Source: Perilla frutescens
Taxonomy: Eukaryota > Streptophyta > Magnoliopsida > Lamiales > Lamiaceae
Direction: 5' to 3'
DNA length: 64,000 nt
NCBI GenBank assembly: GCA_026008535.1
Contig: BRKX01000002.1
Coordinates: forward strand, 30,309,501 to 30,373,500
Below, in pieces: positions 61,701 through 64,000 of this stretch (within the stretch, counting starts at the first letter, position 1; each line of letters begins with the position of its first letter). The position numbers were made by a program, and so were the translations under genes. The notes beneath the pieces were generated by a model. That model searched no databases, had not been told where the DNA came from, and saw only the letters and a list, made by a program, of their open reading frames with translations.

Positions 61701-62729
61701 ATAAATTATTGAATTACATATGGTTATAATTGATTAAATAGTATATACAAACTATATAATTATGGATTTTTAATAAAAATAGGTAAGGATGAAATTTTCG
61801 TAAAATTTCATAATTTTTTAATCAAAATGATAGTTGTTTCATTTTATGATTTTATTTAATTCTGGTACCTTTAATTGATTTTTTTTATTAATATTATGTA
61901 TATTTTGCTAGGTGGGAAAAACTAAAGTTTCTTTTTAAAGTATACTTATAAATTGCTTATACATATGTATATATATATAAAGATTATAATTAAAAAATAA
62001 TAATAAATTATTAAAGTTAAAAATAAAAGTATTTTTTTAAATATGTTAGAACACACACATAATCTAAGCACTATCCCGCTTGATCACAATTATTCCTTTT
62101 TTTATAGTTCCATTAACGAAAACTCACCAATATTAAGTGTTTTTGGCAAATCCTACTCAATATGTTCACTCGATGCTTTGGGGTAAACTTGTTCTTCAAA
62201 GGAGTAATATTAATGGAAATCACTCCAGATTATGTATGCAATAATAGTTAATTTCGGTTATTTTATTGTAATTAATATGATGAAGTTTATAAAATTCTTG
62301 ATAGTGTAGATATGTTCTTTCCAGTGGAGTGGAAGATTGCAGTAACTAATTATTAATTAATGGTTGGATAGATACAATTATACTATTAATTAAGAGAAAA
62401 TAAATAAATAATGTTATATATATATATTAAGATATAGTATTATCTTAAGTAGTTTATATATTATGTCATATATATCTTAGTATACATCTTATTAATTAAT
62501 ATAATCATAAAATGGTATTATGTATGAAATTATAAATTAACAATTGGATGTGATATGATGTTAATATATAATTAATGGTTAATTAATTAATATATAATTA
62601 GATTAAATAAAACCAAATTAAATTATTACATAAAAATAAATTTACTAAATTTAGTAAGTGGATTTGGCGGGAAAAATAAGTTTCTATTAAAGGCACAACT
62701 TCTTACTTTTATATATATAAAGATAAAGA
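58761..62729 (-). mobile_element. Likely complete non-autonomous Helitron, about 4 kb
   Basis: On the minus strand the 3' end has a hairpin (CCGTGC/GCACGG, 58774-58788), then ATGCAATG and CTAG at 58764-58761, followed by T. The 5' end is placed at TCTTTATCTTTATATATAT (from about 62729, preceded by A), followed by AAAAGTAAGAAGTTGTGCC and TTTTTCCCGCCAAAT, words often seen at Helitron starts. A start six bases further in is equally possible. The body is AT-rich, with no Rep/helicase motif. Its length is close to that of the element at 31320-35281, but the ends differ in sequence. Confidence 0.6.
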
Positions 62730-62812
62730 TGTGTGTGAATGTGTTTTCCCTCTACATTTACTAAATTAATAACTTTTTCAGAAGGCATTTAAGATTGGAT
62801 TAATGAATTCAA

Positions 62813-62816
<4 letters not shown>

Positions 62817-62873
<57 letters not shown>
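62817..62873. repeat. Trinucleotide microsatellite (ATT)n
   Basis: About 18 or more uninterrupted ATT units are followed by a short CA run. Confidence 0.95.
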
Positions 62874-62874
<1 letters not shown>

Positions 62875-63065
62875 ACACACACTGAATAAAAGACTTTTTT
62901 CCCCTTTAAAAAAAAATACTCTAAGCGTATGACATTAAGGTGTTGGTTGTGTAATATGTATTGCAAAACATCTTTATTGATGTAAATTACTTTATTAAAA
63001 AAATCTCAAAGTGGTTAAATAATATATTTCTATTTTTTCGTTATCCATACATGTTTTTTTAGGGA

Positions 63066-63390
63066 AGTTATAGGGTTGGAAATGAGCCAAACTATTCGTG
63101 AGATACTCAGGTATCGGTTCGAAAAAAGCTCGCTCGAGACTGGCTCGTTTATTAAACGAGCCGAGCTCGAGCCTGCTAAACGAGCTCGCCATTTTCTCGA
63201 GCCGAGCTCACGAGCTAACTCGGCTCGTGAGGTTCTCGAGCTTTTTAACGAGTTGTCTCACGAACTGTTTCGCGAGCCGACTCGCGAGTAGTTAAACGAG
63301 CCGAGCTCGAGCCTGGCTCGCGAGCTGTCTCACGAGCTTGGCTCGCGAGTACTTAAACGAGCCGAGCTCGAGCCAGGCTCGCGAGCTATT
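63066..63390. repeat. GC-rich palindromic repeat of GAGCCGAGCTCGAGCC words
   Basis: After AGGGTTGGAAATGAGCC the sequence consists of many copies of GAGCCGAGCTCGAGCC, GGCTCGCGAG and TTAAACGAGC, which are partly self-complementary. This is a familiar terminal or subterminal type of plant DNA transposon, probably hAT or Mutator. The other end is not in view. The three overlapping open frames (63076-63291 and others) are produced by the repeat and are not genes. Confidence 0.65.
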
Positions 63391-64000
63391 CGATTTAGGA
63401 CTCGAGATACATACTATTTTTGTAATTTTTAAAATGTTATTTATTTATATTGTAACTTTTGTCAAATTAATACTTTTCATTAAAAATAAAATAAAATTAA
63501 TGATATTAACTATTGAACTAATATTATTAAAGTTATGGAATCAATGATCAAGATTCAAGAGTGACAATTATATACACAAACATACAAACTAATGGAATAT
63601 ATATTTATAAACATATTATATATAATATAATTATCTTATTTACAATTTTACATAATATATTAGTATAATAAATGATAATAAAATGAAATATGAAATGATA
63701 TTATATTAATAATATCAAAATTAAGAAATTGAACGCTCAATAATAAATACAAAGTAATAAGAGAAATTGTGAATAATATTTATAAAATAATATTTCCCAA
63801 TTCATAAAATAATATATATGAAATGAAATCAATAATTTTATTCTAATATTATCGAAATTAAGAAATCAAATGCTTAACACAATAGTAGATGAGTAATAGA
63901 AGAAATTAAAGAAAAATAAATTAACATTATATATTTATATATTATATAATAAATAGATTATAGCTCATATTAGATTAATAGTTAAAACCTACAAGAATAT
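63391..64000. other. AT-rich DNA to the window edge
   Basis: No gene or paired element end was recognised. Two similar stretches of about 60 bp, each with ATTAAGAAATTGAACGCTCA-like sequence (63718 on and 63851 on), suggest a local duplication. Confidence 0.35.

Noticed and set aside
63076..63547. Three plus-strand open frames rich in Glu/Arg/Ser
   Set aside because: They are translations of the GAGCTCGAGC repeat and carry no domain.
1..64000. CRISPR array, bacterial operon, or ribosomal RNA
   Set aside because: All regular repeats are tandem or simple-sequence, without spaced identical units, and the gene structure is clearly that of a plant nucleus. No rRNA sequence was recognised.

Overview
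The window looks like nuclear DNA of a flowering plant, most probably a eudicot. It is very AT-rich, its genes have many short introns (mostly GT-AG), the proteins are plant-type, and the intergenic DNA is packed with plant transposon families. I cannot name the species. A Lamiales-like asterid is only a guess.

Three multi-exon genes occupy about 9-29 kb. (1) Minus strand, 9161-11134: a two-exon gene for a 255-aa single-span membrane protein with an N-terminal WEVL motif preceded by acids, which resembles an ATG8-interacting motif. (2) Plus strand, 12658-21252: an 18-exon gene for the plastid bifunctional aspartokinase/homoserine dehydrogenase (938 aa in my model), which catalyses two steps of the aspartate pathway to Thr, Met and Ile. 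Intron 16 can only be spliced with a GC donor, and intron 12 carries an intact Tourist-like MITE. (3) Minus strand, 24168-28831: an 18-exon GBA2-type (GH116) non-lysosomal glucosylceramidase gene (942 aa). Just downstream, at 21960-23045, lies a heavily deleted duplicate of this gene. Its deletions run between short microhomologies, and it lacks one intron exactly.

Two smaller genes lie further right on the minus strand. A single-exon AP2/ERF factor with DREB-type residues is at 45319-45834. A short DUF506 (PDDEXK-like) gene is at 53411-54135.

Most of the rest is transposon-derived. From left to right: a broken plant-mobile-domain gene (1-895); MULE-related fragments (2400-3200); short tandem arrays; an inverted-repeat element (about 6.24-7.36 kb); a minus-strand Helitron 3' end at 30723; a likely complete Helitron (31320-35281); a nearly perfect 100-bp-arm hairpin (35764-36289) whose loop carries a decayed plastid trnV-GAC; a LINE ORF1 relic; a complete hAT element with an 8-bp target duplication (40446-42297); a solo LTR with a 5-bp duplication (42647-44360); a CACTA MITE with a 3-bp duplication (44728-45079); a hAT N-terminal relic; a short SINE with a 13-bp duplication (48188-48295); a Stowaway MITE (50239-50479); a CACTA terminus apparently split by another element (51262-53030); a longer SINE (58441-58727); a second likely Helitron (58761 to about 62729); and a GC-rich palindromic repeat (63066-63390).

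I saw no ribosomal RNA gene, no intact nuclear tRNA gene and no CRISPR array. The protein-coding genes do not form an obvious pathway or cluster. The most informative parts are the glucosylceramidase gene and its decayed copy, the GC-AG intron, the plastid-tRNA hairpin, and the set of elements whose ends and target duplications can be read to the base.
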